From Sanchytrium tribonematis (taxonomy: Eukaryota; Sanchytriomycota; Sanchytriomycetes; Sanchytriales; Sanchytriaceae), in NCBI GenBank assembly GCA_018985235.1, contig JADGIG010000126.1:1-17034 (forward strand): a DNA stretch of 17,034 bases, read 5' to 3'. The notes under the pieces were generated by a model that saw nothing but the letters and a program-made list of their open reading frames with translations, was not told where the DNA came from and searched no databases. The position numbers were made by a program, and so were the translations under genes. Of the stretch, positions 1 through 6,735 are shown piece after piece (positions within the stretch are counted from its first letter, which is position 1; every line of letters starts with the position of its first letter).

Positions 1-449
1 TTGTAGGTACAGCTCAAAGATATGTGAACGACAATGGTAAAACGAGGTTTCTTATCTGACGCTAATAAATTTATAATAATTCTGTTAAATTAGTTGAATT
101 GCTGGATATAACGAGTTTATAGAATGCACTCAATTTTCAGAATCCAATGATTTCCAATTTCAAGGCATTTCACTCGTCATTTTACTCACAATTGGATTCT
201 TTTGTGGTCAAGTATTTGGATTTATTGGTATTTCAAATGTTCCTGCTACGGTCACCACATTAATCAAAAATATGGATATTTGGAATTGTCATTTTTAAAG
301 AATCTTTGCAATGGAATACAATTGCGGGATGTATTTTAGTATTTATTGTGACTATTTTATTAGTCATTGAGAACATTTATCAGACTAGAGTAGAAAATGA
401 ACGAGAAAGAGAAAATAGCAACAAAACAGTCTTGAATGAAACATTTTGA
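1..449 (+). pseudogene. Decayed SLC35B-like nucleotide-sugar transporter, 3' part
   Basis: Hydrophobic coding remnants lie in successive frames: from base 3 (GTAQRYVNDNGKTRF), about 55-90, about 93-119 (VELLDITSL), 122-269 (ISLVILLTIGFFCGQVFGFI, then GISNVPATVTTLIK) and 270-446 (IFGIVIFKESLQWNTIAG, then a last TM segment and a charged tail), ending with TGA at 447-449. The order matches the C-terminal half of SLC35B/UAA transporters (Golgi/ER nucleotide-sugar or PAPS carriers): a GQ-F-F-I-S stretch, a T-T-I-K stretch, F-E-L-W and a final helix. Several frame changes and an apparent loss of one TM segment near 85-95 make it a pseudogene; the shift at 266-270 sits in an A run. The 5' part is outside the window. 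Tiny introns or sequence errors are less likely alternatives. Confidence 0.6.
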
Positions 450-454
450 ATAAA
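449..454 (+). terminator. AATAAA poly(A)-type signal overlapping a stop codon
   Basis: AATAAA begins on the last base of the TGA stop of the transporter relic. This is the same stop-overlapping arrangement seen at intact genes in the window. Confidence 0.5.
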
Positions 455-467
455 TTTTTTTGAATCA

Positions 468-473
468 TTTATT
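468..473 (-). terminator. AATAAA poly(A)-type signal, 481-1323 gene
   Basis: On the minus strand AATAAATGATT follows 7 nt after the TAA stop at 481-483. The same AATAAATGATT string occurs at the ends of the genes at 9163 and 11310. Confidence 0.5.
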
Positions 474-480
474 TCTCAGG

Positions 481-1323
481 TTACCAAACACCACCATACT
501 TCCAATTTCTTCTGTTCCAATTTCTTGGGTTTTGCCTCTCGTCTGCCAATTCTTTTTGTTGTTCCTCCATTTGCTCATTTTCATATCTTTCTTGCTCCAA
601 TAAATACATCTCAAAATCCTCATCAGGGTTTTTATCCCAATTGATTCGATCCTTTAATGCTTGTGGGTAATTTGCAGTCACTTTCTCATTTCTAAATAAT
701 TTCACAAATCGATCATAATAGGGTGAAGATAATTCACCCAGTTGATTAGAATACACTACACCTATTTGGGGATTACCATATTTCTCAGATATCTCCAAAA
801 ATGCTTTTTTCTGTGCATTTCTATTCAATGGTCGATTCACAAAGAAATATACTGCAAAATCCAACATTAAGTCATGGATTTGGTCAGGATTGCTCTCGGA
901 TACTTTGTCATACAATTCATTCATCACATGATAAAAGCGAGGCTGGCTCAATTCTTCACCAAAATGAAAAATTGAAACAATCACAAGTTTGCAAACTTCA
1001 TTCCATTTGTCTTTCCTTTCTTTAGCCCATTTTCCTGCATAATAAAGAGCAAAAACAGGCCATGCGAGATCGAAATTGATAATCTCTTTTAAATCAAGAG
1101 AATTTTCAAAGAACCCAAAATACTTGACTTCAGATTCTTCTTCACTCAATGGCTTTAAGTCATTTCTTTCAACCATTTTCAAATATGTTTTCTGTCTTTC
1201 TAAACTATCGCGTTGTCTTGCGGCCGCTTGTTGTCTATAGATGACCTCTATTGCTTCAGCTTCAGCGACTGCCCTGGTGAGACCAGTATATATTCCAAAT
1301 ACACACAACAATGCAAACAACAT
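481..1323 (-). CDS. Secreted helical protein with D-AW and FFVNRP motifs
   Basis: The start chosen is the ATG at 1321-1323, giving 280 aa that begin MLFALLCVFGIYTG, a short signal peptide like those of the genes at 7715, 9163 and 10402; the frame stays open to 1368 but without an ATG. The mature part is charged and mostly helical. It shares a sparse core with those genes: DLAW (85-88), an aromatic patch, YHVM (131-134) and FFVNRP (160-165). The C-terminal 60 residues are rich in E, Q, N and R and end in Trp. I recognise no known domain. By signal peptide and core it is the most diverged family member here, and it lies about 5 kb from the others. Secretion is inferred from the N-terminus only. 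Confidence 0.75.
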   Translation of the reverse strand: MLFALLCVFGIYTGLTRAVAEAEAIEVIYRQQAAARQRDSLERQKTYLKMVERNDLKPLSEEESEVKYFGFFENSLDLKEIINFDLAWPVFALYYAGKWAKERKDKWNEVCKLVIVSIFHFGEELSQPRFYHVMNELYDKVSESNPDQIHDLMLDFAVYFFVNRPLNRNAQKKAFLEISEKYGNPQIGVVYSNQLGELSSPYYDRFVKLFRNEKVTANYPQALKDRINWDKNPDEDFEMYLLEQERYENEQMEEQQKELADERQNPRNWNRRNWKYGGVW

Positions 1324-1420
1324 GGGGAGTGGGTTCCTGTTCGCTTTTTTATCAATTTGAAGTATCACGTGGTAGCACTATTTCAATCACGTGGGGGTAT
1401 TTTACTACCCCTGGGTTAAA
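1324..1420 (-). promoter_or_regulatory. Upstream region with two CACGTG E-box palindromes
   Basis: CACGTG occurs at 1366-1371 and 1388-1393, 43 and 65 bp before the ATG. The first lies in ATCACGTGGTAGCAC, which lines up with ATCATGTGGTCGTAC in the promoters of the related genes downstream, so this seems a diverged version of the same promoter. CACGTG is a typical bHLH/bZIP core; which factor binds is unknown. Confidence 0.4.
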
Positions 1421-1547
1421 CTGTCAAAATAGTCAAATGGACGCCCCAAAAGTGTCCCGAACGCATCAAAATCAACTATTTCACTAAATACTCTTCTTCA
1501 ACCACTGGACCATCTCCAATTCACCCATTCTTGAATATAAGTACATT

Positions 1548-1557
1548 TTTATTTATT
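1548..1557 (-). terminator. Overlapping AATAAA signals after the kinase gene
   Basis: Two overlapping AATAAA hexamers on the minus strand lie 10-18 nt after the TAA stop of the kinase gene. Confidence 0.45.
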
Positions 1558-1566
1558 AATTTGATT

Positions 1567-2523
1567 TTAGTTGAAATTCTTATTCAAGATAATCCATTCA
1601 TGCGTAAGTGCTTCCCTTGCAGTCAATCTTAGATTTGGATCAGTGTGAGTTAATTTCTTTATAAAATCAATCATTTGTGGCTCAAATTCACTCAAATACG
1701 CTTCAAATAATGTTGTATCACTCGGAAATACTTTTAAACCCTTTCTATAACCATCCTTGTCATCATAAAACTTGACATTAGTAAATATCTCCAATACTGC
1801 CACCCCCAACATTGCACCTAATTGAAACATGTCTGCTTTTTTAGGATCATAAAAATCATTAGTCCACTGTCCATATTCATTTATCATTTGTGGTGGCATA
1901 TAAACATATGTACCCATTGGAACATTTATAAAATCTGCTTCACTATTTGATTCTCGCATGTGCTCTAAATCAGCTAATACATAATGACCCTCTTTTTCCA
2001 ATATGTTTTCTGGTTTAATATCCAAATGTGCATATCCCTTAGAATGAATAAAATCTAATCCGCTTAAAATTTGACGCATTACATTTTTCATTTTATCGAT
2101 AAATTCTGACTTGTGACTATTGGCTTCAGATTTCATTTTTCTAAGATCGATTAAATAATTGGACAAATCAGTGTCATAAAAGGGCATTATGATTTGAAAA
2201 CAATCTAAAGTATAAGACTTTCCATCAACTTGACGTTTGAATTGTTTTGAACCACCATCTTCACCTTTAATGACATTTGGATGATCGAATTGAGTCATCA
2301 TTTTTATTTCTGATGCGATCCCACTTTTTAATTGACTACTAAATTTAGTGGCGCAGAGAATTTTAACTGCCTCTACGACATTATTTGAATTCGTGTGTGA
2401 ACATACTTGGGAAGTTCGGAGTTCAAATCGTCCAAATTTTCTGACTTGTGATGCATCTTTGATCATTTTTAATTCTGACACTGAATATGTAAATTCGGCA
2501 AAAGAGAGTAAAGCAAAAATCAT
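1567..2523 (-). CDS. Divergent protein kinase, possibly secreted or atypical
   Basis: 318 aa with most protein-kinase landmarks: EAVK with K54, alpha-C Glu E72, HLDIKPEN (166-173) with D168, K170 and N173, D185 of a DLE triplet in place of DFG, D231 in the F helix, and R299 in a closing DPNLRLTAREA segment. Departures: no Gly-rich loop (the region FGRFELRTSQV lacks GxGxxG), HRD is HLD, DFG is DLE and APE is PPQ. The catalytic K, E and both D are present, so activity is possible but uncertain. The first 15 residues, MIFALLSFAEFTYSV, resemble the short signal peptides of neighbouring genes; M20 is an alternative start giving a cytosolic kinase. It is divergent to the first LOR gene across about 165 bp. 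Substrate unknown. Confidence 0.85.
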   Translation of the reverse strand: MIFALLSFAEFTYSVSELKMIKDASQVRKFGRFELRTSQVCSHTNSNNVVEAVKILCATKFSSQLKSGIASEIKMMTQFDHPNVIKGEDGGSKQFKRQVDGKSYTLDCFQIIMPFYDTDLSNYLIDLRKMKSEANSHKSEFIDKMKNVMRQILSGLDFIHSKGYAHLDIKPENILEKEGHYVLADLEHMRESNSEADFINVPMGTYVYMPPQMINEYGQWTNDFYDPKKADMFQLGAMLGVAVLEIFTNVKFYDDKDGYRKGLKVFPSDTTLFEAYLSEFEPQMIDFIKKLTHTDPNLRLTAREALTHEWIILNKNFN

Positions 2524-2638
2524 TTTTCAAGGAGTTTCAATTGATTGATTTTGAGTGGCTCAAAAGTGACACAAGAAAAACATGTGATTGTGAAACAAAT
2601 AGATTTTCAATCAACTTGCAATCATTTACATGTCATTT

Positions 2639-2653
2639 GATTGGCTTATATAA
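2639..2653 (+). promoter_or_regulatory. CCAAT-type box and TATA box of LOR gene 1
   Basis: GATTGG (2639-2644) is followed directly by TATATAA (2647-2653), 35 bp before the ATG at 2688. This placement supports the downstream ATG as the real start. Confidence 0.55.
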
Positions 2654-2687
2654 TATTAAATTGTCAATTGTCTTTTCTTCAATTTTG

Positions 2688-3233
2688 ATGCCCCAAAATC
2701 AATCACATCATCATGTTTTTCAAGGTGCTCCACAAAATACATCATATACCCTATCCCATACATTTTGTTCTCCAGAATATACCTTTCAATGCATCGAATT
2801 CCCCAAATTATCATTTATTTGGAACTCAAAAAAGCAGAAATTATATTTAGAAAATGGTAAAGCCATATTATACAGTTATAGGCCAGTTTTATTATATCCA
2901 TTTGGCATGTTAAAAATCAAGAATGCAGTGACTAGTGAGACTATTTGTGAATTATCTTGTAGAGAAGGGATTTTATCAAGGAAATATTTGGCAGAATTTA
3001 AACAAGGTTCATATACAATTAAAAATTCAAGAACAGGAATGCATATTTATGATGGGAATCCGAAAAAGGGTGGTATTGAAATTGCAACATTGGATGCTTA
3101 TTGGCGAGGATCACCTAAAAAAATCACTTTTTTGAAACAAAATGTGGATCCTGCCATGATAATTACAATTGCAGTATGTGTAGGTCGAATAGAAAGAAAG
3201 AAAAACAGTTCTTCTGGAGGGCAAACAAATTAA
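2688..3233 (+). CDS. LOR / Tubby C-terminal-like protein 1
   Basis: 181 aa from the ATG at 2688. The frame is open from 2541, but only the inner Met gives the family N-terminus (x-HHVFQGAPQNTSYT), and CCAAT and TATA boxes lie just before it. Family blocks in order: VFQGAPQ, TFCSPE, PKLSFIW, KNAVTSETICEL, KYLAEF, YDGNPKKGG, WRGSPKK and NVDPAMIITIAVCV. The last block matches the central hydrophobic helix of the LURP-one-related (LOR)/Tubby-like barrel fold, also seen in phospholipid scramblases. Plant members act in defence and the wider fold binds lipids; the role here is unknown. No signal peptide or extra TM is seen. It is the most diverged at the C-terminus, with a basic Ser/Gly tail. Confidence 0.75.
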   Translation: MPQNQSHHHVFQGAPQNTSYTLSHTFCSPEYTFQCIEFPKLSFIWNSKKQKLYLENGKAILYSYRPVLLYPFGMLKIKNAVTSETICELSCREGILSRKYLAEFKQGSYTIKNSRTGMHIYDGNPKKGGIEIATLDAYWRGSPKKITFLKQNVDPAMIITIAVCVGRIERKKNSSSGGQTN

Positions 3234-3237
3234 TAAT

Positions 3238-3260
3238 TTACCAGTTCTGTAATTGGTCAA
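3238..3260 (+). promoter_or_regulatory. Shared LOR-array box (TTACCAGTT-TG-RATTGG)
   Basis: TTACCAGTTCTG is followed by TAATTGGTCA, ending 37 nt before the ATG of LOR gene 2. The ATTGG half is an inverted CCAAT core. The same composite box precedes LOR genes 3 to 6. Confidence 0.6.
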
Positions 3261-3296
3261 AAAATTAATTAAATTCGTTACATCTCTTTTCCTTTC

Positions 3297-3812
3297 ATGT
3301 CCAACAATTCAGTCACTCCAAATTTGCACTATGTCTTTCAAGGATCTAAAGAAGATACTACTTATACACTCAACTATACGTTCTGCTCAACAGAAGTAGC
3401 ACTCAATTGCAATGAACATCCCAATTTATCATTTAAATGGCATGGCTACAAATCCAATCTTATATTAGACGATGGCAGAATACTGTTACACGCAAAGGCG
3501 GGTTTTTTAAAATATAAAGTCGTAAATGTGCTGACAAATGAAGAATATTGTGAAATTGCACCAAGAAGAGCAGGATTGAAACAAAAATATGAGGCTAAAT
3601 TCTCTGATCATATGTATTCAATTGAAATTCGAGATAGATATTTAAGAATATATTATGGGAATCGAAAAGAAGATGGATTAGAGGTATTACATTTAAAATT
3701 GGGATTTCGAGGTCCTAAATTATTATATATTAAAAAGAATGTAGATCCCGCTATGATGATTACAATTGCACTGACTGTACACAAGATATTTCAGGCACAA
3801 CATTCAAATTGA
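3297..3812 (+). CDS. LOR / Tubby C-terminal-like protein 2
   Basis: 171 aa, the most typical full-length member. It has HYVFQG (11-16), TTYTLNYTFC with C30, NCNEHPNLSFKWHG with C38, ILDDGRILLH, a YKVVNVLTNEEYCEI strand pair, KYEAKF, YSIEIRDRYLRIYYGN, and the C-terminal hydrophobic helix NVDPAMMITIALTV (148-161), followed by a short tail. The pattern is that of the LURP-one-related/Tubby-like beta barrel wrapped around one hydrophobic helix. It is closest to LOR protein 3 (same MSxNSxTPN start), so the pair probably arose by recent duplication. Cytosolic or membrane-peripheral location is inferred from the absence of a signal peptide. It ends in TGA with AATAAA about 10 nt downstream. Confidence 0.8.
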   Translation: MSNNSVTPNLHYVFQGSKEDTTYTLNYTFCSTEVALNCNEHPNLSFKWHGYKSNLILDDGRILLHAKAGFLKYKVVNVLTNEEYCEIAPRRAGLKQKYEAKFSDHMYSIEIRDRYLRIYYGNRKEDGLEVLHLKLGFRGPKLLYIKKNVDPAMMITIALTVHKIFQAQHSN

Positions 3813-3853
3813 TTTTACTAATAAATTTGCCATTTGGGCAATCAAATTAAAAA

Positions 3854-3876
3854 TTTACCAGTTTTGTAATTGGTCA
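3854..3876 (+). promoter_or_regulatory. Shared LOR-array box
   Basis: TTTACCAGTTTTG followed by TAATTGGTCA, 37 nt before the ATG of LOR gene 3. Both flanks, including ATTAATTAAAT and CTTTCCTTTCATG, also match the copy before LOR gene 2, so the duplication included the promoter. Confidence 0.6.
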
Positions 3877-3912
3877 GAATATTAATTAAATCACAAGATT
3901 TTCTTTCCTTTC

Positions 3913-4416
3913 ATGTCTGACAATTCTATCACTCCAAACATACAATATGTCTTTCAAGGATCCCCAAAAGATACCACTTATACAATCAATTCCTCATTCT
4001 GGTCCACTAAATATGTACTAAAGTGCAATGAATATCAAAATTTATCATTTCTATGGCATGGACGCAAAACGCAACTCATTTTAGACGATGGCAGAATATT
4101 ATTACACTCCATAAAGACGGGGTTTAGACAATATAAAGTGATAAATATGTTGACCAATGAAGAATATTGTGAAATCGCAATCAAAAAGAAAGTATACAGG
4201 GGAGAATATGAGGCTAAATTTACTGATCATATGTACTCTATTCAAATTATTAAAAATTACTTGACAATTTACAAAGAAGGAATTGAAGTGGCAAATTGGG
4301 ATATGGGGTTTCGAGTTCCTTGGGTTCTGAAAATCAAGAAGAATGTGGATCCAGCCATGGTTATTACAATTACAATGACTGTGATAATCATATATCGTCA
4401 ACAAACATCTCTTTAA
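3913..4416 (+). CDS. LOR / Tubby C-terminal-like protein 3
   Basis: 167 aa, near twin of LOR protein 2: MSDNSITPNIQYVFQGSPKD start, CNEYQNLSFLWHG, ILDDGRILLHS, YKVINMLTNEEYCEIA, KFTDHMYSIQI and the helix NVDPAMVITITMTV near the C-terminus. Compared with protein 2 it lacks the YYGNRKED segment (here YKEG), a loop shortening, and the first conserved Cys position reads SFWSTK instead of TFCSTE, so one Cys is lost. It is transcribed with the other LOR genes in a head-to-tail array with spacers of about 60-150 bp, each with its own promoter box, so the genes are likely separate transcription units. It ends in TAA; no clear AATAAA follows. Confidence 0.8.
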   Translation: MSDNSITPNIQYVFQGSPKDTTYTINSSFWSTKYVLKCNEYQNLSFLWHGRKTQLILDDGRILLHSIKTGFRQYKVINMLTNEEYCEIAIKKKVYRGEYEAKFTDHMYSIQIIKNYLTIYKEGIEVANWDMGFRVPWVLKIKKNVDPAMVITITMTVIIIYRQQTSL

Positions 4417-4449
4417 TATTTGCAACATCTGTGCAAGTATTTGAAAGGA

Positions 4450-4472
4450 TTTACCAGTTTGTTGATTGGACA
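4450..4472 (+). promoter_or_regulatory. Shared LOR-array box
   Basis: TTTACCAGTTTG followed by TTGATTGGACA, 46 nt before the ATG at 4518. Its position favours 4518 over the upstream in-frame ATG at 4494. Confidence 0.55.
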
Positions 4473-4517
4473 AATAAATCAAAAATCAATTAAATGAATC
4501 ATCTCACTTTGAAATGG

Positions 4518-5047
4518 ATGTCTTCTGATACAAATATCCACTATGTCTTTCAAGGTGCCCCTCAAGATACCACATTCATCTTCAAATATTCATTTTGTTC
4601 CCCAGAACTCAAAATACTTTGCAATGAATTTCCCAATTTGTCATTTAAATGGAACACACTCCGCACTGCCCTCATTTTAAATGATGACAGAACCTTGTTA
4701 TTTGCTCGTCGTTTGTCCATGTTCTCATATAAAATGAAAATTCGAAATATGTTGACGAGTGAAGATTTTTGCGAAATTGCCCTTGTAACGCAGGATTTAC
4801 ACACAAATATTTGGCCACTTTTAGTAATCATTTTTACACCATACAGATGCGGGATAGACGAATCATCGTATATTATGGGAATCCAAAGCAGGGTGGATAT
4901 CAAGTGGCTCTTTTAGATCTTAGTTTATTTGGAAGGGCAAAACTACTTAAAATTAAAAAGAATGTAGATCCTGCCATGATGATTACAATTGCAATGACTG
5001 TACTCAATATTTATGGACGCCAAGTAGCCTCGACTTCTAATTTTTAA
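4518..5047 (+). pseudogene. LOR / Tubby-like protein 4, broken by one frameshift
   Basis: The ATG at 4518 gives MSSDTNIHYVFQGAPQDTT, matching the family start. The first frame runs through FCSPE, CNEFPNLSFKWN and MLTSEDFCEIA to about 4781. The family then continues in another frame from about 4790: AGFTHKYLATFSNH, YTIQMRDRRIIVYYGNPKQG, then the helix NVDPAMMITIAMTV, stop TAA 5045-5047. Relatives have three residues between CEIA and AG; here there are 8 bases (4782-4789) instead of 9, so one base is missing. Everything else is intact, so this is a very young pseudogene, a strain variant, a sequencing error or, less likely, a programmed shift. Without a shift the product would stop at 4916 and lose the C-terminal helix. 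Confidence 0.7.
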
Positions 5048-5092
5048 ATAGAATCATCTGATATAATTAATTTATGCAATCAAATGAAAGCG

Positions 5093-5115
5093 TTTACCCG
5101 TTCTGTGATTTGTTA
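5093..5115 (+). promoter_or_regulatory. Shared LOR-array box, diverged
   Basis: GTTTACCCGTTCTG followed by TGATTTGTT, 37 nt before the ATG of LOR gene 5. The CCAAT core is degraded (GATTTG instead of GATTGG). Confidence 0.45.
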
Positions 5116-5151
5116 ATAAATTGAACAAATTTACAACTTTCCCCATCCAAC

Positions 5152-5643
5152 ATGACCATTCTCAAATCTGATGTCACATTTACAATGACTCATACAATCT
5201 GTAGTCCAGAAACCCTATTTTTTTGCAATGAAACCCCTCATCTATCATTTTCATGGAATTTACGCAAAACAGCCCTCTTTTCAGAAACTGGTGAAATGCT
5301 CTACAAAGCTACATGTCCCTCTATGCGCTCTTATAAAATGGTAGTCAGTAATATGATTACGAACCAGTCTATCTGTAATGTCAATGTGCAAGTCAACGGA
5401 TTTAGCATCGGATCACGTAAATATGTGGCCACATTTGATCATCATGTTTATGCCATCCAATTTGTCAAAAGACATTTAAAAATATACAGTGGTGAATCTT
5501 TAGATAAATCAGAAATAGCCGATTTAAAATTAAATTGGATGGGTATTGCAAAATCATTTAAAATTAAGAAAAATGAGGATCCTGCTTTGATGATTACATT
5601 AATATCCTGTGCTTTACGAATATTTGCAAGACAATCTAGTTAA
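5152..5643 (+). CDS. LOR / Tubby-like protein 5, N-terminally shortened
   Basis: 163 aa. It begins MTILKSDVTFTMTHTICSPE, which aligns with the -KDTTYTLNYTFCSTE part of its relatives, so the first strand block (HYVFQGAP) is absent and no ATG upstream would restore it. The rest is complete: FFCNETPHLSFSWN, YKMVVSNMITNQSICNV, KYVATFDHHVYAIQF, then the helix block NEDPALMITLISCAL in which the usual V of VDPA is E. The loop YYGNP is replaced by YSGES. A complete ORF with conserved fold blocks suggests a working but altered member. Loss of the first strand may change the barrel; alternatively the gene is starting to decay. Confidence 0.7.
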   Translation: MTILKSDVTFTMTHTICSPETLFFCNETPHLSFSWNLRKTALFSETGEMLYKATCPSMRSYKMVVSNMITNQSICNVNVQVNGFSIGSRKYVATFDHHVYAIQFVKRHLKIYSGESLDKSEIADLKLNWMGIAKSFKIKKNEDPALMITLISCALRIFARQSS

Positions 5644-5661
5644 TCAATCTATTTGCAATCC

Positions 5662-5684
5662 TTTTACCAGTTCTGTGATTCGTT
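5662..5684 (+). promoter_or_regulatory. Shared LOR-array box
   Basis: TTTTACCAGTTCTG followed by TGATTCGTTGA, about 37 nt before the ATG of LOR gene 6. The CCAAT core has one change (GATTCG). Confidence 0.5.
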
Positions 5685-5720
5685 GACTCGTAATAAAATC
5701 TTGCCATTTCTCCCCTTGTC

Positions 5721-6239
5721 ATGTCCACTCCAAATTGCAATATCTCCTATATCTTCCCAGGTGCGCCCATATTCACAACATATCAAGTCACCATCAACTA
5801 CGCATTCTGTTCAGGATCCACGACATTCAAATGCAATGATACAGATTCCAAATTCGAATGGAATGATTATAAACACAAATTAATTGTAAGTGACTCTACC
5901 GTATTAAAATCCAAATTCAATAATATCCTTTCACGCACCATAACACTCAAAAATGCATCCAAGCAATTCATTTGTGAGATATTTCCACGATATGCTGGAT
6001 TAAAACACAAATATATTGCCCAATTTCAACATCACTTTTATTCTATTGATTATTCTACCCGACACATGATCATTTATTATGGGAATCCCAAACAAGGTGG
6101 ATTTGAAGTGGCTACTTTTGATGTAAAATTGCGAGGTGGTGATAAAACATTTAGAGTGATTCAAAATGTGGATCCTGGGATGATGATTGCTATTGCCATG
6201 AGTGTATTGAGGATTAGAAGTAGACAGCAGGCTAATTAA
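5721..6239 (+). CDS. LOR / Tubby C-terminal-like protein 6
   Basis: 172 aa, last of the array. Family blocks are present but divergent in the first half: ISYIFPGAPIFTTYQ (P replaces Q in FQG), AFCSGS, KCNDTDSKFEWND, no NMLT block (LKNASKQFICEI instead), then a well-kept second half: AGLKHKYIAQF, YYGNPKQGGFEVATFD and the helix NVDPGMMIAIAMSV. The second half is closest to LOR gene 4, the first half to none, which hints at unequal divergence or recombination within the array. The gene is convergent with the secreted gene at 6273; their stops are 33 bp apart. AATAAA lies at 6249-6254. Confidence 0.75.
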   Translation: MSTPNCNISYIFPGAPIFTTYQVTINYAFCSGSTTFKCNDTDSKFEWNDYKHKLIVSDSTVLKSKFNNILSRTITLKNASKQFICEIFPRYAGLKHKYIAQFQHHFYSIDYSTRHMIIYYGNPKQGGFEVATFDVKLRGGDKTFRVIQNVDPGMMIAIAMSVLRIRSRQQAN

Positions 6240-6248
6240 GAAACATAA

Positions 6249-6254
6249 AATAAA
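6249..6254 (+). terminator. AATAAA poly(A)-type signal, LOR gene 6
   Basis: AATAAA starts 10 nt after the TAA stop of LOR gene 6, inside the 33-bp convergent spacer. Confidence 0.45.
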
Positions 6255-6272
6255 AATTAAACGTTTATTATA

Positions 6273-6572
6273 TTATTTGGACTCGCGATTACGACCATAG
6301 CAATCTGGGTCTACGTAGCATTCTCCCCATTGTTGCGAAATTTCCTTACCCTTATATGGGATTTTTTTACAATTTCTACAGTCTGGTGTTTTGATTCCTT
6401 CGAGGAAAGTAGGCTTATCTAGCGCACTTCCAGGGAGAGTAGAATCAGCTTCAGAATCTTTAACATTCAATGGTTCTGCATCTGAATCAATTCCACGATC
6501 TGTTGGATCAGTGCGAAGGTCCTCTGTTTGAATGGTAGGCAATCCAAATACTCCAAAGAATGCGATCAACAT
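6273..6572 (-). CDS. Small secreted 4-Cys protein with the MLIA signal cassette
   Basis: 99 aa. The first 11 residues (MLIAFFGVFGL) are identical to those of the gene at 7715, and the promoter is nearly identical too, but the mature part is unrelated to that family: an acidic low-complexity stretch (about 15-55) followed by a Cys cluster, DCRNCKKIPYKG then GECYVDPDCYG (C-x2-C ... C-x5-C), and a charged tail. The four Cys could make two disulfides in a secreted domain. No known domain recognised. It appears to be a new mature protein behind a reused promoter and signal exon-like cassette. It is the first of four cassette genes on the minus strand. Short length lowers confidence, but start, promoter and stop are all coherent. 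Confidence 0.7.
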   Translation of the reverse strand: MLIAFFGVFGLPTIQTEDLRTDPTDRGIDSDAEPLNVKDSEADSTLPGSALDKPTFLEGIKTPDCRNCKKIPYKGKEISQQWGECYVDPDCYGRNRESK

Positions 6573-6735
6573 GGGGAAGTAATATCATCTCTCTTAAGTA
6601 GCAATTTGGGGAATCATGTGGTCGTACATTGCACTCCTGAATAGCAATTGAGGTATTTGATTGGCTATCTTATATTGAAACAATGTGATCTGTGCGTATC
6701 GATTTTTCGATTTGTGGGGTATCGCACATGTTGGG
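6573..6735 (-). promoter_or_regulatory. Conserved promoter cassette, copy A
   Basis: About 160 bp almost identical in the four cassette genes. From the ATG outward on the plus strand it holds ATCATGTGGTCGTAC, a CCAAT-type box GATTGG (6659-6664), TTATATTGAAACA, then an inverted repeat TGTGCG (6691-6696) / CGCACA (6723-6728) with 26 bp between. Conservation exceeds that of the mature proteins. Confidence 0.75.

Noticed and set aside
2541-2687. N-terminal extension of LOR gene 1
   Set aside because: It has no counterpart in relatives, and the CCAAT and TATA boxes lie inside it; the ATG at 2688 gives the family start.
4102-4482. Antisense frame of 126 codons over LOR gene 3
   Set aside because: Lies opposite a conserved gene, has no known pattern and no promoter; the matching antisense frames in sister genes are not conserved.
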